Made by a program: the position numbers and the translations under genes
Shown: positions 1-7,655 of the stretch, in pieces
Position numbering within the stretch: position 1 is the first letter of the stretch
Layout of the letters: each line of letters starts with the position of its first letter
Source: CAWINX01 sp963702055
GTDB taxonomy: Bacteria > Actinomycetota > Thermoleophilia > Solirubrobacterales > 70-9
NCBI GenBank assembly: GCA_963702055.1
Contig: OY969702.1
Coordinates: 868,001-932,000 of the forward strand
DNA length: 64,000 bases
Direction: 5' to 3'
The notes under the pieces: generated by a model
Databases searched by the model: none
Told to the model about the DNA's origin: nothing
The model's input: the letters and a program-made list of their open reading frames with translations, nothing else

Positions 1-1097
1 GAAAAGGTGAAGCGCACCCGCTGCCGCTCGAAGGCGGCGAGCAGGTAGTGAAGTCCGAGGGTGCCGACAGCTGCGATCGCCAGGGCGAGCAGCGGGTAGA
101 CGACCGAAATGACCAGGCCGGCGTTGAAGGCGAGCTGGGCCGCGACCAGGTAGAGCGCGGCGGCGGCGAGCGCCAGTCCGAAGGCGAGCACCGGCCGCAG
201 GAAGAAGCCGGCGACCGGCCCGATCGCCGCGAGCAGGAGGATCAGAGCCAGGTTGAGCCAGCCCGGCGCCGAGTGCAGCGGCAAGCCGTTGAGCACGCTG
301 GCGATCGCATTCGCCTGCAGCTCAACCCCCGGCATCAGCCCGTCGCCGACCGAGGTCTGGTGAACGTCCTGCAGGGAGGGCGCGGAGGGGCCGACGACGA
401 CGATCTTCCCCCTGAACGCCTTCGGATCGACCTTCCCGCGAAGCACCCTGGAGAAGGAATAAGTGGGAATCGTCTTCGGCGGCCCGGCGTAGTCGATCAG
501 CGCCCCGCGCGAGCCAAAGCCGCTGCCGCCAACCGGCTTCCCCGTCCCCTCCTCGGCGGCGGCTACCGCGAAGCCTTTCAGCCCCTGGACCTCATAGGGA
601 AAGCGGCGGATCGCGCCGTCGGCGTCGGGAATGACGACGGCGTTGCCGGCGCGGGCGCCGATGCTGCGCAATACGGCGTCGCCGCCAAAGACGTTGCTGT
701 GGCCGTTGCCCTCCACCTCGGTGGTGGCGAGGACGACATGGCCGGCGCGCGCTACGGCCCCCACCAGGACGTTGTCCTGCTTGGGCGTGGTCGGCTCGGT
801 GAACTGGACGTCGTAGGCGATCGCCTTGGCACCGTCCCTGGTTAGGCGATCGATCAACTTGCCGTGCAGGGAGCGTGGGAACGGCCACTGAACGCCGAGG
901 TCGCTGAAGGTTTGGTCGTCGATCGCGACGACGGCCACCTCCGGCGAGGGGATCTGGGGGCCGCGAATCGAGATCCGGGTGTCGAAGCTGCTCAGCTCCA
1001 ACCGGCGCAGGGCGCCGGTTGCGTAGGCGGCGACGCCGATTGCCGCGGCCAGCACCCCCACGACGATGAAGGCGAGTCCTCGCCGCCGTGCGCCCAT
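1..1097 (-). CDS. CHASE2-domain transmembrane sensor, 5' part (runs off window)
   Basis: I translated this open frame directly; it runs from an ATG at 1097 to the window edge without a stop. The product starts with a basic stretch and one membrane segment (about residues 8-28). An extracytoplasmic region of CHASE2 type follows, with the typical FDTRISIRGPQ and VAVVAIDDQTFSDLG blocks near residues 40-65 and a WPFPRSLHG block after them. From about residue 285 come three hydrophobic segments, as in the CHASE2 plus three-TM arrangement. The cytoplasmic output domain, usually a class III nucleotide cyclase, histidine kinase or GGDEF domain, lies outside the window. The ATG is 3 nt after the stop of the upstream RCC1/FecR-like gene, so the two are almost certainly co-transcribed. 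CHASE2 identity is a confident pattern match; the output type is unknown. Confidence 0.85.
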   Translation of the reverse strand, partial: MGARRRGLAFIVVGVLAAAIGVAAYATGALRRLELSSFDTRISIRGPQIPSPEVAVVAIDDQTFSDLGVQWPFPRSLHGKLIDRLTRDGAKAIAYDVQFTEPTTPKQDNVLVGAVARAGHVVLATTEVEGNGHSNVFGGDAVLRSIGARAGNAVVIPDADGAIRRFPYEVQGLKGFAVAAAEEGTGKPVGGSGFGSRGALIDYAGPPKTIPTYSFSRVLRGKVDPKAFRGKIVVVGPSAPSLQDVHQTSVGDGLMPGVELQANAIASVLNGLPLHSAPGWLNLALILLLAAIGPVAGFFLRPVLAFGLALAAAALYLVAAQLAFNAGLVISVVYPLLALAIAAVGTLGLHYLLAAFERQRVRFTF

Positions 1098-1100
1098 CGG

Positions 1101-2918
1101 TTACCTGTGGCGGCGGCTGCCGGGCTTCTTCGCGACGTAGTGTCGGCCCGCGTGGAGAACCACCAGGCGCCGGCGGACGAAGTCACGCACCCAAACTGTC
1201 CCCCGCCGCACCTTGAAAAAGGTCGAACCGTCACAGCGATCCTCGACCAGCCAGATCGTCCCGCGAACGCTCGCCGAGCCATAGTTGCCGACGGTCTTGA
1301 AGTTCCCCTTGCCGCTTCCCCAGAGCTTGCGGCCCCGGCGCTTTCGCTTGCGCAAGAAGACGCGATCGCCGTCGTGATCCCCGTCGCTGTCCACCTTGCC
1401 GGCCTCGGGCTTCTTCTTCTTCCGCGCGCACTCGAGCTTTCCGATCAGGGTCAGCACGGTGTTCCGGTGGCGGGCTCGCTGGTGGACGCCGAAGACGCTT
1501 CCCCAGAAGTGCCCGGACTGGGTGCCGCCCCCGCCGCCTTTCGAGGTGGTGAGGCCGACGGTGCCGTCGCTGGCGTCGATCACGCAGGAGATCGGGACCT
1601 GCTCCGGGGCCTTGAGCTTGTGGAGCCTGCGGTGACGGCACCTGACTTTCACCTGACCCTTGACCGGCTCGATGTTGAAGGTTTTCCCCGCGATGGGCGG
1701 CGGCAGGCCGGTGTCGGGCTGCGGCGGCGCGTCCTGCACATCCAGCGTCACCTGCCACTCCGCATCTTCGGTCACGCCGTTGACTGAGACCACGGTGAAG
1801 GTGTAGCTCCCCACGGTGGTGGCGACACCGGAAAGCGTTCCGTCACCGCTCAGCGTCAGCCCGTTGGGCAGCTGCCCGCTCGAGACATAGAACTGCGGGC
1901 CTGGGTTTTGAGGAGTGGTTTCGAACCGATAGAGGTAGGACATGCCAGTCACCGCGGGAGAGAGGTTGCTCGTGATCAGCCGCGGCTGGCTCTGTCCGTA
2001 GTCGTTGCTGTTCCAGCAGGCCAGGGTGCCGTCGTCGCGGATCGCGCAGGTGTGGGTGCCGCCGGCGGAGACGGCTTGGAAGGTACCGTCGGGGATGCCG
2101 TCGAGCTGGCCGGAGGAGTCGTCTCCCCAGCAGGCCAGGGTGCCGTCGTCGCGGATCGCGCAGGTGTGGGTGCCGCCGGCGGAGACGGCTTGGAAGGTAC
2201 CGTCGGGGATGCCGTCGAGCTGGCCGGAGGAGTCGTCTCCCCAGCAGGCCAGGGTGCCGTCGTCGCGGATCGCGCAGGTGTGGGTGCCGCCGGCGGAGAC
2301 GGCTTGGTACTCGGGCAAATGGTGGTGGTGGTGCCACCAGTGGTGGTAGTAGCCGGTTGGAGCGTCGCTCACCTGGCCGTCGGAGTCTCCCCCCCAGCAA
2401 GCTAAATGCTCACTGGTGCGGATCGCGCAGGTGTGGGTGCCGCCGGCGGAGACGGCTTGGAAGGTACCGTCGGGGATGCCGTCGAGCTGGCCGGAGGAGT
2501 CGTCTCCCCAGCAGGCCAGGGTGCCGTCGTCGCGGATCGCGCAGGTGTGGGTGCCGCCGGCGGAGACGGCTTGGAAGGTACCGTCGGGGATGCCGTCGAG
2601 CTGGCCGGAGGAGTCGTCTCCCCAGCAGGCCAGGGTGCCGTCGTCGCGGATCGCGCAGGTGTGGGTGCCGCCGGCGGAGACGGCTTGGAAGGTACCGTCG
2701 GGGATGCCGTCGAGCTGGCCGGAGGAGTCGTCTCCCCAGCAGGCCAGGGTGCCGTCGTCGCGGATCGCGCAGGTGTGGGTGCCGCCGGCGGAGACGGCTT
2801 TCGCTCCCGAAGGCGCGTTGTTAGACGACTCGGCCTGGGTGCTGACGGCAAGTGACAACGCAAAGACAGCGGCAACAAGCACGCACAACCGCGAGTAGGT
2901 CTTCTTCGTAGTTGGCAT
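1101..2918 (-). CDS. Secreted seven-repeat RCC1 propeller with Ig-like region and FecR-like C-terminus
   Basis: A 605-aa exported protein. I chose the ATG at 2918 because a signal peptide follows directly (MPTTKKTYSRLCVLVAAVFA, then a TQA cleavage site); upstream Met codons would bury it. Residues about 40-320 are seven RCC1-type repeats, each with the core AVSAGGTHTCAIR and a second Cys in LACW, enough for one closed seven-blade propeller with a possible disulfide per blade. Five repeats carry the same full-length 38-residue unit, one has a His/Trp-rich loop, and the last diverges after LACW. A putative Ig (He_PIG-like) segment follows (about 330-420), then a basic FecR-like region ending in GTIWLVEDRCDGS and GTVWVRDFVRRR blocks. 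I recognise this C-terminus from Solirubrobacterales-type proteins, from memory. Together with the CHASE2 gene 3 nt downstream it suggests an extracytoplasmic sensing pair. Confidence 0.85.
   Translation of the reverse strand: MPTTKKTYSRLCVLVAAVFALSLAVSTQAESSNNAPSGAKAVSAGGTHTCAIRDDGTLACWGDDSSGQLDGIPDGTFQAVSAGGTHTCAIRDDGTLACWGDDSSGQLDGIPDGTFQAVSAGGTHTCAIRDDGTLACWGDDSSGQLDGIPDGTFQAVSAGGTHTCAIRTSEHLACWGGDSDGQVSDAPTGYYHHWWHHHHHLPEYQAVSAGGTHTCAIRDDGTLACWGDDSSGQLDGIPDGTFQAVSAGGTHTCAIRDDGTLACWGDDSSGQLDGIPDGTFQAVSAGGTHTCAIRDDGTLACWNSNDYGQSQPRLITSNLSPAVTGMSYLYRFETTPQNPGPQFYVSSGQLPNGLTLSGDGTLSGVATTVGSYTFTVVSVNGVTEDAEWQVTLDVQDAPPQPDTGLPPPIAGKTFNIEPVKGQVKVRCRHRRLHKLKAPEQVPISCVIDASDGTVGLTTSKGGGGGTQSGHFWGSVFGVHQRARHRNTVLTLIGKLECARKKKKPEAGKVDSDGDHDGDRVFLRKRKRRGRKLWGSGKGNFKTVGNYGSASVRGTIWLVEDRCDGSTFFKVRRGTVWVRDFVRRRLVVLHAGRHYVAKKPGSRRHR
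2014..2800 (-). repeat. 114-bp tandem coding repeats of the RCC1 propeller
   Basis: The period is exactly 114 bp (38 codons): the cagcaggccagggtg block recurs at 2014, 2128 and 2242, and again in the second group from about 2500. By eye the full units are identical at nucleotide level, including third positions. A diverged unit at about 2311-2420 encodes the His/Trp-rich blade and splits the array in two. The lack of synonymous differences points to recent expansion or gene conversion. Copy number in the assembly could be wrong if short reads were used. Confidence 0.9.
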
Positions 2919-3047
2919 GCGAGCGCGGGATTGTACGCAGCTACGCAAGCTCTGGGGCTTCGAATCGAAGTCGCTCTCGACCCTGGCCACCCCATGCGCG
3001 CCCAGTTGCGACTATTGGTCAATTCGCAAACGGCAGATGGGATCCAT

Positions 3048-3551
3048 ATGCAAGCGTCTACGAACCCGGACATCCTCTCCGACGACCAGGCCGGCAAGCG
3101 CGCCGAGATCGTCGAGCTGCTGACCGCCGCTTACTGGATGGAGATCGAGACGGTGATGAGCTACATCGCCAACTCGACCAACCCCGACGGCGTGCGCGCG
3201 CGGGAGGTCACCGACTCGCTCGCCGCGGACGTCGCCGAGGAGCTCGGCCACGCCCAGCAGTTCGCGCGACGCATCAAGGAGCTCTACGGAACCGTGCCCG
3301 GCTCGCAGGACTTCCGGCCGACCCAGGACTCCCTGCAGCCGACCGGCGACCCGCTCGACCTCGCCCACGTGATCCGCGGTGTGATCGACGCCGAGCGTGG
3401 CGCGATCGAGCACTACAGCCGAATCATCGAAGCCACCGACGGCGTCGATCCGGTTACCCAGGACATGCTGACGACGATCCTCGCCGACGAGCAGAACCAC
3501 CTGCGCACCTTCGAGGGCTTCCTGCGCGAGTACGAGGCCGACAGGTCCTGA
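3048..3551 (+). CDS. Ferritin-like/bacterioferritin-type diiron protein
   Basis: A 167-aa soluble, mostly helical protein. I used the ATG at 3048 (MQASTNPDIL); the open frame extends further upstream, but into the RCC1 gene's 5' region. The four-helix ferritin pattern is visible: Glu residues in AYWMEIETVMSY (about 28-39), ExxH in AEELGHAQQF (about 61), Glu in DAERGAIEHYSRI (about 108) and a final ExxH in DEQNHLRTF (about 145). These are the expected ligands of a diiron centre, so iron storage or oxidative-stress protection is plausible. The gene is divergent from the RCC1 gene and convergent with the hydrogenase-like operon; neither neighbour explains it. Alternatives are a Dps-like or rubrerythrin-like protein. 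Confidence 0.8.
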   Translation: MQASTNPDILSDDQAGKRAEIVELLTAAYWMEIETVMSYIANSTNPDGVRAREVTDSLAADVAEELGHAQQFARRIKELYGTVPGSQDFRPTQDSLQPTGDPLDLAHVIRGVIDAERGAIEHYSRIIEATDGVDPVTQDMLTTILADEQNHLRTFEGFLREYEADRS

Positions 3552-3582
3552 CCGGTCCGGTTGGGGACTAAGAGACAAACCG

Positions 3583-3632
3583 CGAGCGGGGCAGCCAGGA
3601 CTCGAACCTGGAATCGCCGGTTTTGGAGACCG
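3583..3632 (-). repeat. Exact 50-bp copy of tRNA-Trp 3' half (candidate att site / pseudo-tRNA)
   Basis: These 50 bases are identical, in the same orientation, to 11082-11131, which covers the anticodon arm, variable loop, T arm and 3' acceptor strand of the intact tRNA-Trp gene. Beyond 3632 identity collapses; the bases that would form the 5' half (3633-3660) are only loosely similar. The acceptor pairing has a mismatch and the D arm does not pair. The copy ends 13 nt before the hyfI stop. With the intact tRNA it brackets the arsR-hyf operon, the classic structure left by site-specific integration into a tRNA 3' end. A decayed tandem tRNA duplicate is the alternative. No integrase gene is visible between the repeats. 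Confidence 0.85.
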
Positions 3633-3644
3633 TGCGCATGGCCG

Positions 3645-4112
3645 TTAACTCACTCCCCCGAACGGAGGACTCGCGACCAGGATGGCGTCCGCTATCGCCT
3701 GAGGCGTCGGCGGGCAGCCTGGAATGCGGATGTCGACAGGCAGCAGCTTTTCCAGGGGCCCGGCGAGCTCGGCTGCGTCCCCGAGGACGCCGCAGCCCAG
3801 GGCGCAATCGCCGAGGGCGGCGACCAGGCGCGGCTCGGGCATCGCTTCGTAGGCCGCGCGCAGGGGGCCGGCCATGCGGGTTGTGACCGGGCCGGTAACG
3901 AGCAGGACGTCGGCGTGACGGGGAGAGGCGACGATGTCGAGCCCGAAGCGCTGCAGGTCGTACCGCGGGCCGGCGGTCGCGGCCAACTCGTGCTCGCAGG
4001 CGTTGCAGGATCCCGCGTCGACGTGCCGGATCGCCAGCGAGCGAGAGCCGTTGCGCTTCGGCAGGGCGGTTTCGCGGCGAATGCCCTGCAGCTGACGGAA
4101 CAAGACGAACAC
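3645..4112 (-). CDS. hyfI: Group 4 hydrogenase-like small subunit (HyfI/HycG, NuoB-like)
   Basis: A 155-aa electron-transfer subunit that should carry the [4Fe-4S] cluster next to the active site of the large subunit. Cluster ligands are visible: GSCNACE (Cys36, Cys39), GDCALGC (Cys103) and PGCPPTP (Cys133). The separated CxxC is the hydrogenase form (HycG/HyfI) rather than the adjacent Cys pair of complex I NuoB. The GTG start at 4112 lies 2 nt after the hyfG stop, so translation is coupled, and this is the last gene of the operon. It matches Rv0082 of M. tuberculosis in type, but there, as I recall, the small-subunit gene follows the regulator instead of ending the operon. The distal end abuts the tRNA-Trp fragment. 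Confidence 0.88.
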   Translation of the reverse strand: MFVLFRQLQGIRRETALPKRNGSRSLAIRHVDAGSCNACEHELAATAGPRYDLQRFGLDIVASPRHADVLLVTGPVTTRMAGPLRAAYEAMPEPRLVAALGDCALGCGVLGDAAELAGPLEKLLPVDIRIPGCPPTPQAIADAILVASPPFGGVS

Positions 4113-4114
4113 GA

Positions 4115-5569
4115 TCAGCGGTCCACGCAGGCGTAGCAGAGCTCAAAGCTCTTGTTGATCAGCGGGAAGTCCGGCAGGAGGTTCCCCGCCGTGGCCAATG
4201 CCAGGGACGGCCAGTTGGCGTAGGAGCCGGTGCGAAGGTGAAGTCGACGGAGGCGGAATGCCTCGTGCTCGACGACGCAGACCGTCTCCCCACGCGGGCT
4301 CTCGACCCGCGCCACTCCCACCGCCGTGGAGGGACCGCCCGGGCTTGCCGTCTCGGGATGCACGGGGCTGGAGAGAAGCTCCTCGAGCATCGAGAAGACC
4401 TCGGCAAGCTCGAGGGCCCTCATCTCAAGCCGCGTGGCGACGTCGCCCTCGGCGACCGGTGGCGCCGCGGCGGCGAAAGACGAGCCATACCAGAGCCCTG
4501 GACTGGCCGCGCGAGTGTCCAGCCCCACCCCGGAAGCGCGCGCGACGGGCCCGACGGCGCCGAGCTGGGTCGCGTCGTCGCGCCCGAGGACCCCCACCCC
4601 GTCGAGCCGAGCTTGGAGAGACGGAGTGAACTGGATCTCCCGCCAGGCCAGCGCCACGTCCTCGCGCATCTCGCGAAGCTCTCCTCGCACTCGGTCGATT
4701 GCCGGCTGTGGCAGATCGAGCCGGCTACCGCCCAACTCGATCGACCCGAACAGGAAACGATGGCCCGAAATGGCCTCATTGAGGCGCATCGCACGCTCCT
4801 TCAGCGCGGCAAAGACCATATTCCCGGTAGCGAACCCGACCCCCGCGCAGATCGCGGCGATGTCGTTGAGGTGGTTGTAGAGACGCTCCAGCTCGAGCAG
4901 CAGCGTCCGGGCGCGTCGCAGATCGCGAGAGGGCGTAAGGCCCAGGACGCCCTCGCAGGCCAAAGCGTAGGCGGCCGAGTTGGCAACCGCGCAGGCACCG
5001 CAGGCCCTCTGGGCGAAAGCCAATCCCTCGGCCAACTCCCGCCCCTCGGCGGCGCGCTCGAGCCCGCGGTGCTTGTAGAAGAGGCGCACGTCGAGGTGGA
5101 GGATTCTCTCGCCGACCACGTGGAAGCGGAAATGGCCGGACTCGATGACCCCGGCATGGATTGGACCTACCGCCACCTCGTGAACTCCCTTCCCCTCGAC
5201 GGGAACGGTCCAGCTCGGCGTGTCGAGCGAGTGGGCGAGGAGGGGGCGCAGCGGCTCGTGCCCAGGAAACCGCAGGCCGTAGAGATCGTGGGCCTCACGC
5301 TCGTCCCACTCCGCGGCGGGCATGAGGTCGACGATCGTCGGCGCCTCGCCGCCGTCGAGCGGGGTCGCGAGGACCCGGGTCTTCGGCCCGCGGGCGAACA
5401 GTGCGCTCCAGCGCCGCCCCGAGCCCGAACCGGAGGCGTATGCCCCGCAGAAACGCTCGCTGGCGGCGAGGGCTCGCCCGCACGCATCGCGCCAACCGGC
5501 TAGCTCGACCGTGACCAGGTCGACCTCCTGGCGCGGGAGCGCGGCGCGCAGGCTCGCCCCCCCGCTCAC
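4115..5569 (-). CDS. hyfG: Group 4 [NiFe]-hydrogenase-like large subunit (HyfG/HycE, NuoC-NuoD fusion)
   Basis: A 484-aa catalytic-type subunit. The GTG at 5569 overlaps the hyfF stop in a GTGA overlap and has AGGAG upstream; an upstream in-frame start at 5704 would overlap hyfF by over 130 bp. Residues about 20-125 form a NuoC-like domain (EWDEREAHDLYGLRFPGHE). The rest is NuoD/large-subunit-like with KHRGLE. Both Ni-site cysteine pairs are present: RACGACAVANS near residue 190 (L1) and ELCYACVDR as the last nine residues (L2). The L1 His of HycE/HyfG is Asn here and the L2 Asp-Pro is Glu-Leu. The protein ends right after L2, so there is no C-terminal peptide for a maturation protease. A Ni site is possible but unproven; the alternative is a non-hydrogenase redox subunit. 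Confidence 0.88.
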   Translation of the reverse strand: MSGGASLRAALPRQEVDLVTVELAGWRDACGRALAASERFCGAYASGSGSGRRWSALFARGPKTRVLATPLDGGEAPTIVDLMPAAEWDEREAHDLYGLRFPGHEPLRPLLAHSLDTPSWTVPVEGKGVHEVAVGPIHAGVIESGHFRFHVVGERILHLDVRLFYKHRGLERAAEGRELAEGLAFAQRACGACAVANSAAYALACEGVLGLTPSRDLRRARTLLLELERLYNHLNDIAAICAGVGFATGNMVFAALKERAMRLNEAISGHRFLFGSIELGGSRLDLPQPAIDRVRGELREMREDVALAWREIQFTPSLQARLDGVGVLGRDDATQLGAVGPVARASGVGLDTRAASPGLWYGSSFAAAAPPVAEGDVATRLEMRALELAEVFSMLEELLSSPVHPETASPGGPSTAVGVARVESPRGETVCVVEHEAFRLRRLHLRTGSYANWPSLALATAGNLLPDFPLINKSFELCYACVDR

Positions 5570-7044
5570 GCGCCGCTCCTCATCAGCGCTTCGACGATCC
5601 CCGAGTCCGGCAGGGCATACGCGGCAATGGTCAGCGTGACCAGCGCGACGGCCGCCGTGCCGGCGAACAACGCGACCGTCCGCGCGGAGCGAGATGACTG
5701 CCATTTCCGTCCCTTCCCGGCGCCCAGCAATCCCTCGATCAGAGCGTGGGCGAGTCCGAGGAAGCCGAGCGCGAGCAGCACCGCCGCGACCGAGGAGACC
5801 GCCATCAGGCCGGCATCCATCCCGCCCAGCAGCACCATCACCTCGGAGACGAAGAGTGGAGATGGAGGCAAGCCGGCGAGCGCCACCAAGCTCACGGTCA
5901 TCGCGGTTGCGGTCGATGCGCTCTCGCGAGCCACCCCCCGAGGCGGGGCCTCGGCGGTGCTCGGGTCCTGTCGCAGCAAGGGGATCGCCGTGTAGAAGCC
6001 GAGCGACTTGGCGATGCCGTGGCCGGCAACGTGGATGACCACGCCGGCGATTGCCAGCGGCGTGCCGAAGCCCACTCCGAGGGCGAGGATCCCCATGTGC
6101 TCGAGGCTCGAATAGGCAAGGAGACGCTTCCAGGGCAGCGGCCGCCAGAGGAACGGGACGGCGACCAGCAGCGAAACCAGTCCGAAGCCGACGAAGAGCT
6201 CCTGAACCGTTCCCGCGCCGAGTGCCGGGGTGAGAGCGAGCTTGGTGCGCCAGGCGATCAGCAGCACAGTCGGGAGCAGCGCCGCGGAGAGCATCGCGCT
6301 GACCGGCGGCGGCGCCTCGCTGTGCGCGTCGGGCAACCAGTTGTGCACCGGCGCCCAGCCGATCTTGCTGGCCAGCCCGACCATGATCAACACGAACGCG
6401 ACCAGCGTCGTCTCCGGCGGAAGCCCGCTCGCGTGCCGCGCAAGCGCCTGCCAGTCCAGCCCGGAGAGGCCGGGGGCATCCCGGCCGACGGCGACGAAGA
6501 GGACGACGATCCCCAGTAGGGCGACGGCGAGCCCCAGGGTCGTCAGGACGACGTACTTCCAGCCGGCCTCGAGCGCGCTGCTCTTGCCGCTGAAGGCGAC
6601 CAGCAACGCCGACGCGGCCGTGGTTGCCTCGATCAGCAGCCAGGCCAGGGCGAGGTTGTCGACGAGCGGCAGCGCGAGCAGCGCCGACCAGAAAAGGTTG
6701 AAGGCCGCGTAGTACCAGGCATGCGAGCGTCGCGCGCTGAACCAGCTGCGCCCCGCGTGGCGCAGGTAGAACGGCGAGACGACGGCGCTGGCGAAGCCGA
6801 TCACGGCGACGAGAGCGAGGAAGACCCCGCCGGCGGCGTCGAGGACGTACCAGCTTCCCCGCGCGGCATCCTCCGGCGCCGCGGCGAGCGCCACCACGGC
6901 CAGAGTCAGCGCCAGCGCCGCCGTCAGGGCGGAGCTCACGAGGTTGAGGCGATCCGCGACGCGGGGCCTCGGCGCCAGGGCCAAGATGGCCGCAGAGGCC
7001 AGCGGCAGAGCGAGCATGGCGATTGCCAGGGTTCCGTCAGTCAC
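5566..7044 (-). CDS. hyfF: Antiporter-like membrane subunit HyfF (HycQ-like)
   Basis: A 492-aa, multi-span membrane protein of the NuoL/M/N antiporter-like family. The GTG at 7044 (VTDGTLAIAML) overlaps the hyfE end by 8 nt; an earlier Met would add a non-homologous leader. The diagnostic block LASKIGWAPVHNWLPDAHSE, with the trans-membrane lysine and the HNWLPDAH loop, sits near residues 220-240. A second conserved region, SSLEHMGILALGVG, follows near 315. In E. coli Hyf and the mycobacterial HycQ proteins this subunit belongs to the ion-pumping arm. The context is mid-operon, coupled on both sides, consistent with stoichiometric assembly into one complex. Confidence 0.88.
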   Translation of the reverse strand: MTDGTLAIAMLALPLASAAILALAPRPRVADRLNLVSSALTAALALTLAVVALAAAPEDAARGSWYVLDAAGGVFLALVAVIGFASAVVSPFYLRHAGRSWFSARRSHAWYYAAFNLFWSALLALPLVDNLALAWLLIEATTAASALLVAFSGKSSALEAGWKYVVLTTLGLAVALLGIVVLFVAVGRDAPGLSGLDWQALARHASGLPPETTLVAFVLIMVGLASKIGWAPVHNWLPDAHSEAPPPVSAMLSAALLPTVLLIAWRTKLALTPALGAGTVQELFVGFGLVSLLVAVPFLWRPLPWKRLLAYSSLEHMGILALGVGFGTPLAIAGVVIHVAGHGIAKSLGFYTAIPLLRQDPSTAEAPPRGVARESASTATAMTVSLVALAGLPPSPLFVSEVMVLLGGMDAGLMAVSSVAAVLLALGFLGLAHALIEGLLGAGKGRKWQSSRSARTVALFAGTAAVALVTLTIAAYALPDSGIVEALMRSGA

Positions 7045-7654
7045 GGAGCCCCCGCAGCAGGTCGGTGTCGCCGCTGCCGATCTCACCGTGGATCTTGTGG
7101 GTGAAGGCGGCGGCGACGGTTACGACGAGGACCAGATCGAACAGCACGCCAAGCTCGATCACGAACGGCAGCCCTCCCGGGACCGCGACGGCGAGCAGGT
7201 AGACGCCGTTCTCCGCCACGAGGATCCCCAGCAGCTGCAAGAGCGCCGGGCGACGCATCACCACGATCGCGATGCCGAGGGAGAGCAGCGCCACGGCGCC
7301 GTGCTCGGCCGACCGATCGCCGAGCCCGAGCGGCGGGATCGAGGCGACCGCTACAGAGACAACGGCGGCTGCGACGAGCAAGCGGACGACGATCGTCGTG
7401 GCGGGAGCGACCAGGTAGGGCTCCGGGGTGCGGCGGCGGGTGAAGACCAGCAGCGCCGGCAAGGCCACGGCGCGAACCAGGAGGATGACGGCGGCGACCA
7501 GGAACTCGGTCGTTCGACCCCCCGCGAGCGAGAGCGCCACCACCCCCAGCAGCATCGCCTGGGCGGCGATCAGCAACGTCGCGAGGCTGCGACGGCGCGC
7601 GAGCATCACGGCAAAGCCGAGAACGACAAGCGCTGTGATCGCGGCGGCGCTCAC
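7037..7654 (-). CDS. hyfE: Membrane subunit HyfE (HycP/NuoK-like)
   Basis: A 205-aa hydrophobic protein with about six membrane segments starting with a GTG at 7654, one base after the hyfC stop. The pattern ILLVRAVALPALLVF (about residues 57-71) and a later AENGVYLLAVAVPGGLPF block with a buried Glu match the HyfE/HycP family, which contains a NuoK-like part. No soluble domain is present. It lies between hyfC and hyfF as in E. coli hyf (minus hyfD) and in mycobacterial Rv0084-Rv0086. Function is inferred from family and position: a small ion-channel subunit of the membrane arm. Confidence 0.82.
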   Translation of the reverse strand: MSAAAITALVVLGFAVMLARRRSLATLLIAAQAMLLGVVALSLAGGRTTEFLVAAVILLVRAVALPALLVFTRRRTPEPYLVAPATTIVVRLLVAAAVVSVAVASIPPLGLGDRSAEHGAVALLSLGIAIVVMRRPALLQLLGILVAENGVYLLAVAVPGGLPFVIELGVLFDLVLVVTVAAAFTHKIHGEIGSGDTDLLRGLRD

Positions 7655-7655
7655 G

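Noticed and set aside
2014..2800. Regular repeats resembling a CRISPR array
   Set aside because: The period is 114 bp without unique spacers, it is coding, and no cas genes are near.
2005..2898. Several long plus-strand open frames opposite the RCC1 gene, with repetitive Val/Gly or Arg/Gly products
   Set aside because: They mirror the 114-bp repeats; the minus-strand frame has a signal peptide and real domain motifs, so these are shadows.
3583..3660. A second functional tRNA-Trp gene
   Set aside because: The 3' half is perfect, but the 5' half has an acceptor mismatch, an unpaired D arm and overlaps the hyfI stop; it is more likely a fragment.
5570..5704. Upstream Met start for the hydrogenase-like large subunit
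   Set aside because: It would overlap hyfF by over 130 bp and adds a non-homologous leader; the GTG at 5569 overlaps the hyfF stop and has an AGGAG site.
5936..5957. Short palindrome ccgaggc-ggg-gcctcgg in hyfF
   Set aside because: Arms of only seven bases are expected by chance in GC-rich DNA.
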